Shown: positions 9,166-18,209, counted from the stretch's first letter. The stretch: 46,734 nt of DNA from Phycisphaerae bacterium (GCA_030612705.1 JAUWNI010000018.1:1-46734); one strand, 5' to 3'. Notes: generated by a model not told the origin, from the sequence alone. Made by a program: numbers and translations.

Positions 9166-9285
9166 CCGCCGCAAAAGTCGGCACCGGCCACAGACTGTAG
9201 CGGCCGACCCCCGTGTCGGCCGTGGAACGCCGTTTTCATCCCGCGTCGGGCACGGAGACCCGACGCTACATGACTTTTGCGGCGG
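9166..9285. repeat. Composite repeat bounded by a 14-bp inverted repeat
   Basis: CCGCCGCAAAAGTC (9166-9179) and its exact complement GACTTTTGCGGCGG (9272-9285) enclose a GTAGCGGCCGACCCCC hairpin unit (9197-9223) and a second palindrome (GCGTCGGG...CCCGACGC). A third copy of the 14-mer lies at 43337-43350, and the 27-base inner unit recurs at 46662-46688. It lies in the convergent gap between the OPT gene and recQ. Confidence 0.8.
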
Positions 9286-9297
9286 TCTGTCAGGGTT

Positions 9298-11145
9298 TCA
9301 CGATTTGTTGCTGAAGGCTTGGATTTCCGCGATGAAGCGCCGGCCGAACTGTTTCAGCTTGGCGTTTCCGACGCCGTGGACGGCGAGAAATTCATCGCGA
9401 GTGGCGGGGCACTTGCGGGCCATGTCGCGCAGGGCCGCGTCGCCGAAGATGGCGAACGCCGGCACGGCCTGCTGTTGGGCGAGTTCCCGGCGGACGCCGC
9501 GCAGGTGCTCGAAGAGGTCGCGGTCGACGCCTTCCCAGGACTGAATGGCGGCGCGGGTTTTTGTCACGACTTCAGCCCGGGTCCGCATCAGTCTGACTGT
9601 GCGCTCGCCTCGCATTACTTCCCAGGATGCGTCGTTGAGTTGCAGCACGGGGTGTTCGTTGTTGGTGCGTGCGAGCAAACTCAGATCCACAAGCTGATAA
9701 ACCCAGTTTATCAGTGTCTTGCGGGGTGTTTCCTTCAGCAGGCCGTAGGTGCTTAATTGGTCGTGTCCCCATTGGTGGATCCGCTCGGTATTTGCACCGG
9801 CGAGCACGTCAACCACGTGTACGACGCCGAAGCGTTGCTGTACGCGGGCGACGCAGGAGAGGATTTTCTGAGCGGTGATGGTGGCGTCCTCGATACCCTC
9901 GGTCTCGTTCAGGCAGACGTCGCAGGCCTCGCAGTCGTCCTTGGGATAGGACTGCCCGAAGTACTCCGACAAAGCACGATGGCGGCACCGCGGGATCGTG
10001 CAGAACAGCCGCATCTGATCGAGCAGATTATTCTTAGCTGTGATGACTTCTTCCGAGGCGTTCGCTTCCTCGGCGCTCTTGCGGATGAGCGACTCCCAAC
10101 GGATCGCGTCGGCGGCGGAGTAGAACAGGACGCACTCGGCCTCGAGCCCGTCGCGGCCGGCCCGGCCGGTCTCCTGCTGGTAGTGTTCGATCGATTTTGG
10201 CATCGTGGCGTGAATGACGCAGCGAACGTTGCTGCGGTCGATGCCCATCCCGAAAGCGACCGTCGCCGTCACCACGTCAAGCGATTCGTCGGCGAAGGCG
10301 TCCTGCGTGCGGCGGCGCTCGTTGGGACTCATGCCGGCGTGATAGGGCTGGGCGTTGATGCCCGCGGCGCTGAGCGCCTCCGCCATCCGTTCGGTGTCCT
10401 TGCGGCTGAGGCAGTAGACGATCACGGCCTGTTTATCGTGACGGCGGATGACGTCGGCGACCTGGGCGCGGACTTCCAGGCGCGGCACGACGCGATAGGT
10501 GAGGTTGGGGCGATCGAACGTGCCGACCAGCATCGCCGGCTCGTTCAGCTTGAGTTGTGCCGCGATATCGCGTCGGACGCGTTCGGTCGCGGTGGCTGTG
10601 TAAGCGTGGACGCTCGCTTGGGGGAACCGCTGTTTCAAGGTGGCGAGTTGGCGGTATTCGGGGCGAAAATCGTGTCCCCAATGGCTGATGCAGTGCGCTT
10701 CGTCGATGGCGAACGCCCGCAGATTGATGTGCTCGACGAGCCGCAGGAACGACGGCGTGAGAATGCGTTCGGGCGAGACGAACACCAGCCGACACTCGCC
10801 GGAGAGGATGTCGCGTACCGCCTCGTCCCACTGGTCGCGCGACAGGTTGCTGTGCAACGCCGCGGCGGGATAGCCGCAGGCCCGCAGGCCGTCGACCTGG
10901 TCCTTCATCAGCGAGATCAGCGGCGAGATGACAATGTCGGTCCGGTTTGTCAGGATGGGCGGGACCTGGTAGCAGAGCGATTTCCCGCCGCCGGTCGGCA
11001 GGACGACGACCGAGTCGCGGTGTTCGAGTTCGGCGCGGATAGCCTCTTCCTGGAGCGGGCGCAGTTGGTCGTAGCCCCAGTATTGACGAACGGGTGCGAG
11101 GATTTGCTCTAATATAGTTTGGTTATTGATAGGCCTCGCCTCCAT
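9298..11145 (-). CDS. recQ: ATP-dependent DNA helicase RecQ
   Basis: This 615-residue 3'-5' DNA helicase acts in recombination and repair. Numbered from the ATG at 11145, Walker A is TGGGKS (51-56) and motif II is DEAH (147-150) followed by the RecQ-specific aromatic loop (CISHWGHDFR). Helicase C carries QETGRAGRDG. The RQC zinc site is formed by Cys residues in CTIPRCRH and DCEACDVC. An HRDC domain occupies about 530-610. The open frame extends 65 codons upstream to 11340, but that part overlaps repeat sequence and is unlike RecQ, so the ATG at 11145 is chosen. It is convergent with the OPT gene and monocistronic. Confidence 0.96.
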   Translation of the reverse strand: MEARPINNQTILEQILAPVRQYWGYDQLRPLQEEAIRAELEHRDSVVVLPTGGGKSLCYQVPPILTNRTDIVISPLISLMKDQVDGLRACGYPAAALHSNLSRDQWDEAVRDILSGECRLVFVSPERILTPSFLRLVEHINLRAFAIDEAHCISHWGHDFRPEYRQLATLKQRFPQASVHAYTATATERVRRDIAAQLKLNEPAMLVGTFDRPNLTYRVVPRLEVRAQVADVIRRHDKQAVIVYCLSRKDTERMAEALSAAGINAQPYHAGMSPNERRRTQDAFADESLDVVTATVAFGMGIDRSNVRCVIHATMPKSIEHYQQETGRAGRDGLEAECVLFYSAADAIRWESLIRKSAEEANASEEVITAKNNLLDQMRLFCTIPRCRHRALSEYFGQSYPKDDCEACDVCLNETEGIEDATITAQKILSCVARVQQRFGVVHVVDVLAGANTERIHQWGHDQLSTYGLLKETPRKTLINWVYQLVDLSLLARTNNEHPVLQLNDASWEVMRGERTVRLMRTRAEVVTKTRAAIQSWEGVDRDLFEHLRGVRRELAQQQAVPAFAIFGDAALRDMARKCPATRDEFLAVHGVGNAKLKQFGRRFIAEIQAFSNKS

Positions 11146-11387
11146 GCCGGAAGTGTAGCCGCTACGGCGATAGCCGTGCAAGCCCGCGGCAGACGCCGAA
11201 GGTGGGCACCCTGCGTGGGTGCCCCATCCTCTCTGAGGATGGGGGACTGATTCAAAGACGATGGTCGTTCTGCGCTCTAATCCGTCCCCACCCTGAAAGG
11301 GGTGGGCACCCGCTGCCCCCTCTCGTGGACGCGCAGCCAAAGAGTTGGTATGATCCGAATAGCAGTTATTTCAGCGGGGACTCGCAT
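11146..11387. repeat. Intergenic inverted/direct repeat cluster
   Basis: This gap between divergent genes holds two direct copies of GGTGGGCACC exactly 100 bp apart (11201-11210 and 11301-11310). It also has inverted blocks GGGTGCCCC and CCCCATCC/GGATGGGG. Similar GGGTGCCCCATCCC blocks form the 36.4-36.54 kb repeat. Promoters for recQ and for the 11388 gene must lie inside or beside it. Confidence 0.65.
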
Positions 11388-12092
11388 ATGCCGCGCCGCA
11401 AGAAAACACTTCGTGACGAGTCTGACGCGTTGCTTGACCGGCATCGCTCCCTCCCAGCGACGCGAAGAAAACAACTCCGCGTCTACGTCGAAAGTCTCAA
11501 CGAGCGAATCATCTCGCTGCGGTATGCTTTCGCGCAGGCCCAGCGGTATTCAGAAGGCCCTCCAACCACGGAAACGTACGCGCCATTTTCCGACCGACCA
11601 CAAAAACGCGATTTTTACACGAACGCGTTTTGGGCATTTTCCTATTCGTGCCTTGACATACTCGCGCATGTAGTCAATATGATTCATCCCCTCGTAAACG
11701 ATGAATCGAAAATTGGGTTTAATTGGGCGGCAAAAAACTATAAAGACCTGCCCAAGAAATACCAAGGGCAAGCGACATCTATTCCAGCACAAACCGTCGA
11801 TGTTATGGCGAAGATTGCCAAGAGCCGTTACTTTGCTCGTCTGTCCCGTTACCGTCAATGTTGTCTGCACAGACGTGCTGTCTGCATCATGGAGGAAACG
11901 ACGACACGAAAATTGTCAACAGCGTATACGGAGTCAACGGCACCGCATGAAAGTCCAATCGTTGCATTGATTTGCGACGACCCAGATAACATCAAACCCA
12001 AGTTTGACAAGAAGAGAAGTATAGACGGAGAATGCCAGAATCTTCTCGATTTTGTTGAGGAGAAAGCCAAGGCAATTCTTAGGTCGCTATAA
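11388..12092 (+). CDS. Unknown protein, lower-GC module
   Basis: This 234-residue protein is not recognised. It starts at an ATG after AGCGGGGA. The N-terminus is very basic (PRRKKTLRDE). The middle has an aromatic, helical stretch (FWAFSYSCLDILAHVVNMIHP), and no clear TM, signal peptide or catalytic motif is seen. The overall look, a helical protein with a conserved aromatic helix, recalls uncharacterised HEPN-like or Cthe_2314-type proteins, but that is only an impression. Base composition and codon use are visibly less GC-rich than the neighbours, suggesting recent acquisition. A DUF3467-type gene follows 10 bp downstream. Confidence 0.75.
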   Translation: MPRRKKTLRDESDALLDRHRSLPATRRKQLRVYVESLNERIISLRYAFAQAQRYSEGPPTTETYAPFSDRPQKRDFYTNAFWAFSYSCLDILAHVVNMIHPLVNDESKIGFNWAAKNYKDLPKKYQGQATSIPAQTVDVMAKIAKSRYFARLSRYRQCCLHRRAVCIMEETTTRKLSTAYTESTAPHESPIVALICDDPDNIKPKFDKKRSIDGECQNLLDFVEEKAKAILRSL

Positions 12093-12102
12093 GGGAATCG
12101 GT

Positions 12103-12393
12103 ATGGCACAGGCGAAAAAGACGAAACCAAAGGAAGAATCCAAACGAATTGAGGTTGGCGCGGAAATCAATCTGGCTTCTGGGCGATACGCCAACCATAT
12201 TCAGGTGTCGATACAAGAGGAGGAGTTCGTTCTCGACTTCTTGTCGCGCGTTGGCGAGCAAGCAACCTTGGTTTCGCGAGTCTTTGTATCGCCCACCCAC
12301 GCGCAGCGGTTGGCAGACTTGCTGAAACGACAGATTGCGAAGCATAAGAACACCTTCCCAGATTCCCCGCTCAAGCGCCGCGCGAAGAAGTGA
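12103..12393 (+). CDS. DUF3467-family small protein
   Basis: This 96-residue protein starts at an ATG preceded by AAGGGA. The segment YANHIQVSIQEEEFVLDFLS, then VSRVFVSPTHAQRLADLLKR, matches the DUF3467 pattern, in which a short beta sheet is followed by a helix with the conserved SPxHAxRL core. The function of the family is unknown. It lies 10 bp after the 11388 gene and is probably co-transcribed. The N-terminal lysine-rich stretch (AQAKKTKPKEESKR) is likely disordered. Confidence 0.82.
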   Translation: MAQAKKTKPKEESKRIEVGAEINLASGRYANHIQVSIQEEEFVLDFLSRVGEQATLVSRVFVSPTHAQRLADLLKRQIAKHKNTFPDSPLKRRAKK

Positions 12394-12423
12394 GCGACCG
12401 CGCTTGCGAGGCGCTGCCCTTGT

Positions 12424-12654
12424 TCATGCTCGTTTGACCGTCTTGTTTTTCACGGTCGATTGTCGCCCACCGCATGAAGGGCATAGCGGCTGACCCGTGT
12501 GGGGATCGACCGACCATCCGAGACGATCAAGGTAGCCAAGATGATCCGTTACGCGTTGATCCCGCGCCGTCCCACGATCCGTATGTGTAATGACTTTCTG
12601 CTTGTTGCATTTTGGGTTCTTGTTGGGATTGGAGCAGGAAACCGTAATGGTCAT
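12424..12654 (-). CDS. Small zinc-knuckle-like hypothetical protein
   Basis: This 76-residue frame has two Cys pairs spaced like a zinc-binding fold (C7/C16 in CSNPNKNPKC and C58/C61 in CPSCGG). Between them lies a basic and aromatic stretch (DHLGYLDRLGWSVDPHTGQP). I start it at the internal ATG (12654), just before MTITVSCSNPN, because the longer frame adds unconvincing residues. It faces the DUF3467 gene tail to tail. No family was recognised. It could be a nucleic-acid-binding protein of mobile-element origin. Confidence 0.5.
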   Translation of the reverse strand: MTITVSCSNPNKNPKCNKQKVITHTDRGTARDQRVTDHLGYLDRLGWSVDPHTGQPLCPSCGGRQSTVKNKTVKRA

Positions 12655-12837
12655 ATCAACCGAACCAGGCGCATGAAGGCTGGCGGCGCTGTCAACGTCA
12701 ATATGCCTGCGTTCAATAGGCTGATGGTAGATAGGGACAGCCACCTATTTGCATCGATTGGACGCGAATGGGGCTTCGATTCGCGTCCCCCACGGCTAAA
12801 GCCATGGGCCACCCAGCAAGCGATGGGTAACGAAGCA
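12655..12837. repeat. Short gap with a hairpin-like repeat
   Basis: Between the small zinc protein and larE there is a GAATGGGGCTTCGATTCG inverted element and an ACGGCTAAAGCCATGGG palindrome (about 12770-12810). Both resemble the other short dispersed palindromes in this window. I see no gene here. Confidence 0.4.
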
Positions 12838-13671
12838 CTAGTGCCGACGGATCTGCTCAGGCAGGACTTCATTGAGACTGCCGCTGCGGAAGCCGCGCAG
12901 GTCAAACGCGACGTACTGGAAACCCAGCTTGCGAAGCTTGGCATCCACGTCCGCTCGGAATTGTGGATCGGCGAAGCGCACTATTTGCGCGGGTGGTACC
13001 TCGATGCGCGCAAGGTTGTCGTGGTGGCGCACGCGGCACTCGCGGAAGCCCAATTGGCGCAGAAATGTTTCGGCCGCGTCGATCCGTTGCAACTTCTCGG
13101 GCGTGATGCGCTCGCCGTACGGTACGCGCGAGGACAAGCACGGCGAGGCGGGTTTATCGTGGATGGCCAGGCCCAACTCGGCGGCAATCTCGCGCAGCTC
13201 GGCCTTGGTAACGCCGCAGTCGACCAGCGGCGTGTGGACGGCGTGCTCGTCGTCGGCCTTCAAACCCGGGCGATAGTCGCCGAGGTCGTCCGCGTTGGCA
13301 CCGCTGACGACCGCGTTGAAGCCGCGCTCGGCGGCCAGCTTCGTCAGGCACGAATAGAGTTCGGTTTTGCAGAAATAGCAGCGCTCGGGCGGGTTGGCCA
13401 GGTAGTTCTCATCGTCGAATTCGTGTGTGTCGAGGAATTCGTGGGAGGCGCCGACCTCGGCGGCCAGGGCGGCGACGGAGTCGAGCTCCGCGCTGGGAAT
13501 GCTCGGACTACGGCCGGTGACGGCCAGGACTTTGTCGTGTCCGAGCGAGGTTACCGCGACCTTCAAGAGCAAAGCGCTGTCCACGCCGCCGGAGAATGCG
13601 ACGACGACGGATTCGAGTTTCCGCAGGCGGTCTTGGAGGGCGGCGTATTTCTCAGCGGTTTCAGGTTGCAT
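12838..13671 (-). CDS. larE: LarE-type ATP-dependent sacrificial sulfur transferase
   Basis: This 277-residue PP-loop enzyme has the nucleotide motif SGGVDSALLL (27-36). The PASPCLSSRVPYG block places C178 at the position of the sacrificial cysteine (C176) of Lactobacillus LarE. There, LarE adenylates and thiolates pyridinium dicarboxylate on the way to the nickel-pincer nucleotide cofactor of lactate racemase. ERCYFCKTELY (C98/C101) is another conserved block. No larB, larC or larA is seen in the window, so it may serve another sulfur transfer or work with distant genes. It lies 103 bp downstream of the VWA operon on the same strand. Confidence 0.9.
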   Translation of the reverse strand: MQPETAEKYAALQDRLRKLESVVVAFSGGVDSALLLKVAVTSLGHDKVLAVTGRSPSIPSAELDSVAALAAEVGASHEFLDTHEFDDENYLANPPERCYFCKTELYSCLTKLAAERGFNAVVSGANADDLGDYRPGLKADDEHAVHTPLVDCGVTKAELREIAAELGLAIHDKPASPCLSSRVPYGERITPEKLQRIDAAETFLRQLGFRECRVRHHDNLARIEVPPAQIVRFADPQFRADVDAKLRKLGFQYVAFDLRGFRSGSLNEVLPEQIRRH

Positions 13672-13774
13672 TGTTATTCGAGGTAGACTGGTTGAAAACC
13701 GGTCCCACGGTAGTTCTGTTACACGTCTAATAGTCTAGCGAGTAATGCGGAACATATCGCGGGGCGTGTGTGAG

Positions 13775-16351
13775 TCACGGTTGGGTACCGAGCCGGCGGG
13801 TGGCCACGTCGAGCGGCCAGAGTGCCAGAGCGAGCATCACGAGCCATTGCCAATAGGATTTCACGACGGTGATCGTTACCGACCGCTGCTCGCCTATCGC
13901 GGCGCGCAGATGTTCGGGGGACGGTGCATAGAGGCCGTTGCCGGCGGCGGCGAGGGCGCGGAGCGTCTTTCGGGCGGGGCCGCTTTCGAGCGATTCCGTT
14001 TTCAGCGAGCCGGTGACGATGAACCTTCGACGAAGGACGGCGCCGCCAGCGTCATTGCGAACACTGATGCTGCCAAGATAGCGGATGCTGGGTTGGACGG
14101 CGGCGTGTCCCTCGAAGACGCCCGATGGCAGGCGGCGCCAACGCAAGGGTATCGGGGGTTGGTCGGGATCAGCCTCGGCGGCGAGGTGGCCGGTCGGCAT
14201 GACGTCGAGCGGCGGGCGGCCCTGCTCATCGAAGACGCTCAGCAGCGCGATGCAACGGTCGCCGTCGATGCGGATATCCGTCGCGGCCTGCAAGGTAGAC
14301 GAAGCGGGCAGGGCGGAGCTGAGGATCTTCGCCCAGAAACGCTCGAACCGAGGCCACTGCACCCAGCGGCGGGCCCAGCTTGGTTTGGCATCGGACAGAA
14401 ACGCGGTCACGCTGCCCATACCGACCCGCCAACGTGCCAGGAGCGGTTCCTTGCGATCGCTTACAAGTGGTATTTCGACGGCGGGGGATTGCTTTGGTTT
14501 GGCGGGCACCGCGGCTTCCAATAGCGGCCAGCCGTCCGGGGCGATGTCGCGTAGAAAGTCGGGATGTGGACCCGGTAGCGGCTGGATCGGCGGCTGTTCG
14601 ATCGCGGCCAGTGTGCTGATGTGCTCCGCTTCGCGCACGAAGACACGCGGGATACGCGTCGCATCGCCGCAATAGTGATACACGCCTTGCGTTTCCGTCG
14701 CCATGCGTTGCAGCAAGGCGGTGTTGCTGCCGGCGCCGACGGCGACGGCGGTGAGGGAGATTCTCGCGGCACTGATCCAATCGGAGAGCTCTTTCGGCGG
14801 GTCTTCGGATGAAATGCCGTCGGTGAGCAGGATGAGGTGTTTGGAGACGTCGGTGCGGCTGAGGATTTGGACGGCCTCCACGAGCGCCGGGACCATGTTG
14901 GTTCCCCCGCCGACGCCGAGCCGAGCGACGCGGGTTTTAATAGTATTGCGTTGGTCGATGGGGACGGCTTCGAGCACAACCTGGTGGTTAATGTCGAAAA
15001 CGATGATCGTGACGGCGGCGGTGGCGGGCAGGGCATCGAGGCTGGCGGCGACGGCGGCTTTCATCATCGCGAACTTGGTGACCGGCCCGGACTGATCCAG
15101 GCCGAGCGTTTCCTCCATACTGCCGGAGACGTCGAGGACGTAACAGACGTGCACGGGTTTCAGCCGTTGCTTTTCGCGAATCGGCGTCGGGGCGAAGTCG
15201 ATGGGCAGCAATTGTTCGAGCGGCGAGCCGTGCCATTTTTTCGTGCTGACGCCGCGGCCGCCGATGAAGACGAGCCCGCCGCCGCTGTTTACGTACCGGC
15301 CAAGTAAATTTTGTTGCCCATTGCCGAGGCCGGGCTGCTCGCAATCGCTGAGTACGACGACGTCGTAGGCGGCGAGGGTTTCATGGTCAGCAGGGAATTC
15401 CGCCGGCGTGATGACGCGGTGATCGAACCGAATTTGCCGCAGCACTTGCTGGAGGGCCGCGAGGCTGAGCGGCTGGGGGTCGCAGACGAGAACGTTCGGG
15501 GGGCCGGCAACGTCGAAGCCGAGATCGGCGGTGTCGAGGTGTGCATCGCTGCCTTTGCCAGTTCGCAGCAGCACGGACCAGGTGTGGAGCCCTTTTCGCG
15601 TGGGCTTCAACGGCAGGCCGACCGTGGTTTCGCCGGTGACGCGCGTATCGAGACGGGCGGCCTCGATGCCGTTGCCGTCCACGAGAGTCAGAACGATCTT
15701 GGTGGGTTTGTCGGTCCGGACGCGGACGAGAGCGTGGCCGGTTGTGCCGACGCGGGCGTCTTCGGGCGGTGTGACGCCGACGATGCGTGGGTCGGCGGGA
15801 AGTCGCTTTCCGACGGGGACGGTGTGGAGTCGGATGCCGACTTCGGCCGCCCGGGCGGCGGCGGGCAGCGATTGGCCGCGTGTGGATCGACCATCGGAAA
15901 AGAGCAGGATGTGTGCGTTGGGGTTGGGGCCGAGGCGTTCGACGGCCCAGTCGATCGCCGCCTCGATGTTGGTTTCGCCGGGGTTGATGGGTGTGGGTTC
16001 ATTGGACGGGGAGGTTGTGTCGGCAAAGGCGACGTGCTCGCCGTACACGCCGTCGGGCAGCGGGCTTTGATAATGTGACCACAGCTCGTGGATTGCGGTC
16101 GTTTCCGTGGCAACGCTTTCGCTGATGTCTTGCAACGCGATCACGACGGCGGGCAATTGCCGGTGCTCAACATACTCGTAAACCGGACGGGCCAAGGCCA
16201 CAACGACGGCGGCGACGATGATCGTGCGGATACACGCACACGCGGTGCGCCGGCGGCGGGATTGCAAGGCGGTGCTGAACCAGGCTATTACCGGGATCAG
16301 CGGCAAGAGCCACAGAGCGTTCAGCCAGGTTGTATCTTCAAAACGCAGCAT
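13775..16351 (-). CDS. Membrane protein with GATase-like fold and VWA domain, last gene of the MoxR operon
   Basis: This 858-residue protein has two N-terminal TM helices (about 9-28 and 41-57). A degenerate first VWA-like part follows (VIALQDISES to ILLFSDGRS, 69-155). Next are an Ig-like stretch, a class I GATase-like fold (NVLVCDPQPL to GGGLVFIGG, 286-365) and a full VWA domain with MIDAS residues D407-V-S409-G-S411, T484 in GGGTNM and D511. A C-terminal beta-rich region and a last TM near the end (QWLVMLALALWPL) follow. In this protein class the MIDAS binds Mg2+ and partner proteins while a MoxR ATPase remodels the complex. It starts 7 bp after the BatA-like gene. Target is unknown. Confidence 0.9.
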   Translation of the reverse strand: MLRFEDTTWLNALWLLPLIPVIAWFSTALQSRRRRTACACIRTIIVAAVVVALARPVYEYVEHRQLPAVVIALQDISESVATETTAIHELWSHYQSPLPDGVYGEHVAFADTTSPSNEPTPINPGETNIEAAIDWAVERLGPNPNAHILLFSDGRSTRGQSLPAAARAAEVGIRLHTVPVGKRLPADPRIVGVTPPEDARVGTTGHALVRVRTDKPTKIVLTLVDGNGIEAARLDTRVTGETTVGLPLKPTRKGLHTWSVLLRTGKGSDAHLDTADLGFDVAGPPNVLVCDPQPLSLAALQQVLRQIRFDHRVITPAEFPADHETLAAYDVVVLSDCEQPGLGNGQQNLLGRYVNSGGGLVFIGGRGVSTKKWHGSPLEQLLPIDFAPTPIREKQRLKPVHVCYVLDVSGSMEETLGLDQSGPVTKFAMMKAAVAASLDALPATAAVTIIVFDINHQVVLEAVPIDQRNTIKTRVARLGVGGGTNMVPALVEAVQILSRTDVSKHLILLTDGISSEDPPKELSDWISAARISLTAVAVGAGSNTALLQRMATETQGVYHYCGDATRIPRVFVREAEHISTLAAIEQPPIQPLPGPHPDFLRDIAPDGWPLLEAAVPAKPKQSPAVEIPLVSDRKEPLLARWRVGMGSVTAFLSDAKPSWARRWVQWPRFERFWAKILSSALPASSTLQAATDIRIDGDRCIALLSVFDEQGRPPLDVMPTGHLAAEADPDQPPIPLRWRRLPSGVFEGHAAVQPSIRYLGSISVRNDAGGAVLRRRFIVTGSLKTESLESGPARKTLRALAAAGNGLYAPSPEHLRAAIGEQRSVTITVVKSYWQWLVMLALALWPLDVATRRLGTQP

Positions 16352-16358
16352 GCGCGAC

Positions 16359-18209
16359 TCAGCCCACCTTCAGGATTCCACGATGAAACAGCAGCGTCTC
16401 AATCAACAGGAGCGCCCCGGCGGCGGCGACGAGTACGCCCCACGGCGGCAACGTCGCCAGCCAAGTCGGTCTTCGCGGCAGCGGGCGGGCGACTGCTCCT
16501 TCATCCGGGCCGCCGACGGATCGAACGCCGTCGGAAATGTAGTTCACCGCCCGGACGATCCGCTTTCCGCCCGTGTCGAGACGATAGAAACCGACATGTT
16601 CGGGAAACGGCACGACCAGGCGGCCGTCGTCGAAGAATGCTTGAACGTCACGGCCGGACGGATCGGTCACGCGGGTGTCCGAGCGGCGTTGCGGCGGGAA
16701 GCTCAGCGGTACGCCGGTGACGTACGAGATCAGTGTGTCTTCGGGTCGGCGATTGAGCAGGTGGTCGATTGCGTTCCAGAGGAAGACGGGAAAACCGGCC
16801 CGGTGTGTAATGTTGCTGTGCGCCAGGTCGAAGTTGACGTAGATCGCGGCGAAGTCGTCGCGATCGTCTTCCGGCTGTCCCGGATCCCGTACCACGAAGA
16901 CCAGGGGAACATCGCCGGATTGGGCGACACATTGTGCGAAGCGCGGCGGGAGCATGCCGGCGGTCCGGTCGATGTGCCAGCGCAGGAGATCGACATCGCG
17001 GAGTAGCGGATTATCCGCGGACCACTGCGTCGGTGTCAGGTCGGTCGCGGCAGGACCGGCGCGGGTCACGCCGAACGGGTCGCTGCCGCCGAAGACGATG
17101 AATCTGCCGGGCGTTGGTTTGCCCGGCCCGGTACGTGGTGAATCGAGGATGGTTACGTCGGCGACTTTCTCACCGGGCCAATTGCCCGGCTGGATTACGT
17201 TTAATGAAGTGTTCGGCTGGTCGAGGGCGGCTTCGAGGAACGGGTTGCCGGCGGTGACCAGTTTCAGGCGCACGTGCGAGGGAGCGGGCCAGACGCCGAA
17301 AGCGGTGTTGTCGAGCTCGAACGCGTCGGGCGGTTCAACGCGCACCAGGAAGGGCTCGCCGGGATCGAGCGCCGCGGACAGCCGAGCCACGGTCGGCCCG
17401 TCGCGCAGCGTGGCGTTTGTTCGTGTGACGACCCGCTCGTTCACGATTAGCGAAACGGTTACGGTTGCGGGCGTCATGCGGCGATGGTTCAGGATTACAT
17501 CGACGGACTGTTCGCCTATCGTCGGGACCACTGCCGAGATGCCCACGTTCGGGTGATCGTGGCCGATGCGAAGCCATTCGACACCGTGTTGCGCGGCCAG
17601 GTGTGGATCGTGGCGGTCGGAAATGATCAATATTGTGGATGTGTCGTTGTGCCGCTTACGCCGCGCGATCTCGAGGGCTTGATCGATTTGTGGATTGACA
17701 TCGCGTGGTCGGCGCTTGGAGAGAGCAGCCCGCACACGTTGCGAGACAGTTTCACGGTCGGCGATGATCTTCGGCGGTGTGCCGGCGAGTATTACTGTTG
17801 TACGTACTCCCGTCGGCGTGTCGCGGAGGCGGTCTAGGATGAGTTGGCGGACAAGGTCGAAGCGTGTCCACCGGCGAGACGCCGGTACCACGGTTGTGTC
17901 ATCTTCCTCCATCGTTTGCATGGTCGCGGAGTCGTCCAGCACGACGATAAGCTCGTCGCGGCCGATGGGATCAATCGGCTCGGCCAGGGCGACAACGAGC
18001 GCGAGGATAATCAGCAGTTGCACGAGCAGGCTCAGCCAGCGGCGGAGACGCCGACCCCAGCGACCGAGCGTGTCGCGGCGTTGTGTCTGCTCCCAAAAAA
18101 TGAGCGCTGGGATTTCAACTTCGCTAATTCGGCGACGGAATAGGAACAGCGCCGCGACGGGCACCACCGTCAATAACCACCACAGCGCACCGGGGGCCAA
18201 CAGCGTCAC
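16359..18209 (-). CDS. BatA-like membrane protein with VWA domain carrying a repeat insertion
   Basis: This 616-residue protein has the N-terminal aerotolerance-type region (TM about 8-24, then basic residues and a second TM about 57-76). A VWA domain follows whose MIDAS start is D92-D-S-A-T96, then a long periplasmic-type region and a C-terminal TM (LPPWGVLVAAAGALLLIETLLF). Residues 107-114 (VVPASRRW), just after the MIDAS loop, are encoded by a palindromic repeat unit also found in the RING-PDZ gene. The second BatA-like protein at 44598 lacks these residues (DRSASMNTLEDDGRTRFE against DDSATMQTMEEDDTT...TRFD). It overlaps the DUF58 gene by 4 bp. Confidence 0.9.
   Translation of the reverse strand: MTLLAPGALWWLLTVVPVAALFLFRRRISEVEIPALIFWEQTQRRDTLGRWGRRLRRWLSLLVQLLIILALVVALAEPIDPIGRDELIVVLDDSATMQTMEEDDTTVVPASRRWTRFDLVRQLILDRLRDTPTGVRTTVILAGTPPKIIADRETVSQRVRAALSKRRPRDVNPQIDQALEIARRKRHNDTSTILIISDRHDPHLAAQHGVEWLRIGHDHPNVGISAVVPTIGEQSVDVILNHRRMTPATVTVSLIVNERVVTRTNATLRDGPTVARLSAALDPGEPFLVRVEPPDAFELDNTAFGVWPAPSHVRLKLVTAGNPFLEAALDQPNTSLNVIQPGNWPGEKVADVTILDSPRTGPGKPTPGRFIVFGGSDPFGVTRAGPAATDLTPTQWSADNPLLRDVDLLRWHIDRTAGMLPPRFAQCVAQSGDVPLVFVVRDPGQPEDDRDDFAAIYVNFDLAHSNITHRAGFPVFLWNAIDHLLNRRPEDTLISYVTGVPLSFPPQRRSDTRVTDPSGRDVQAFFDDGRLVVPFPEHVGFYRLDTGGKRIVRAVNYISDGVRSVGGPDEGAVARPLPRRPTWLATLPPWGVLVAAAGALLLIETLLFHRGILKVG
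17868..17890. repeat. Palindromic repeat inside the BatA-like gene
   Basis: CCACCGGCGAGACGCCGG followed by TACCA is a near-copy of the unit at 26621-26643 in the RING-PDZ gene. Here the minus strand reads it as VVPASRRW, while in the other gene it is read as TGVSPVD, a different frame. Confidence 0.85.

Noticed and set aside
11146-11340. N-terminal extension of RecQ
   Set aside because: The extra 65 codons fall in the repeat cluster and do not resemble RecQ, whose normal start fits the ATG at 11145.
12499-13686. Long plus-strand frame over larE
   Set aside because: It is a shadow of larE, which has clear motifs on the minus strand.
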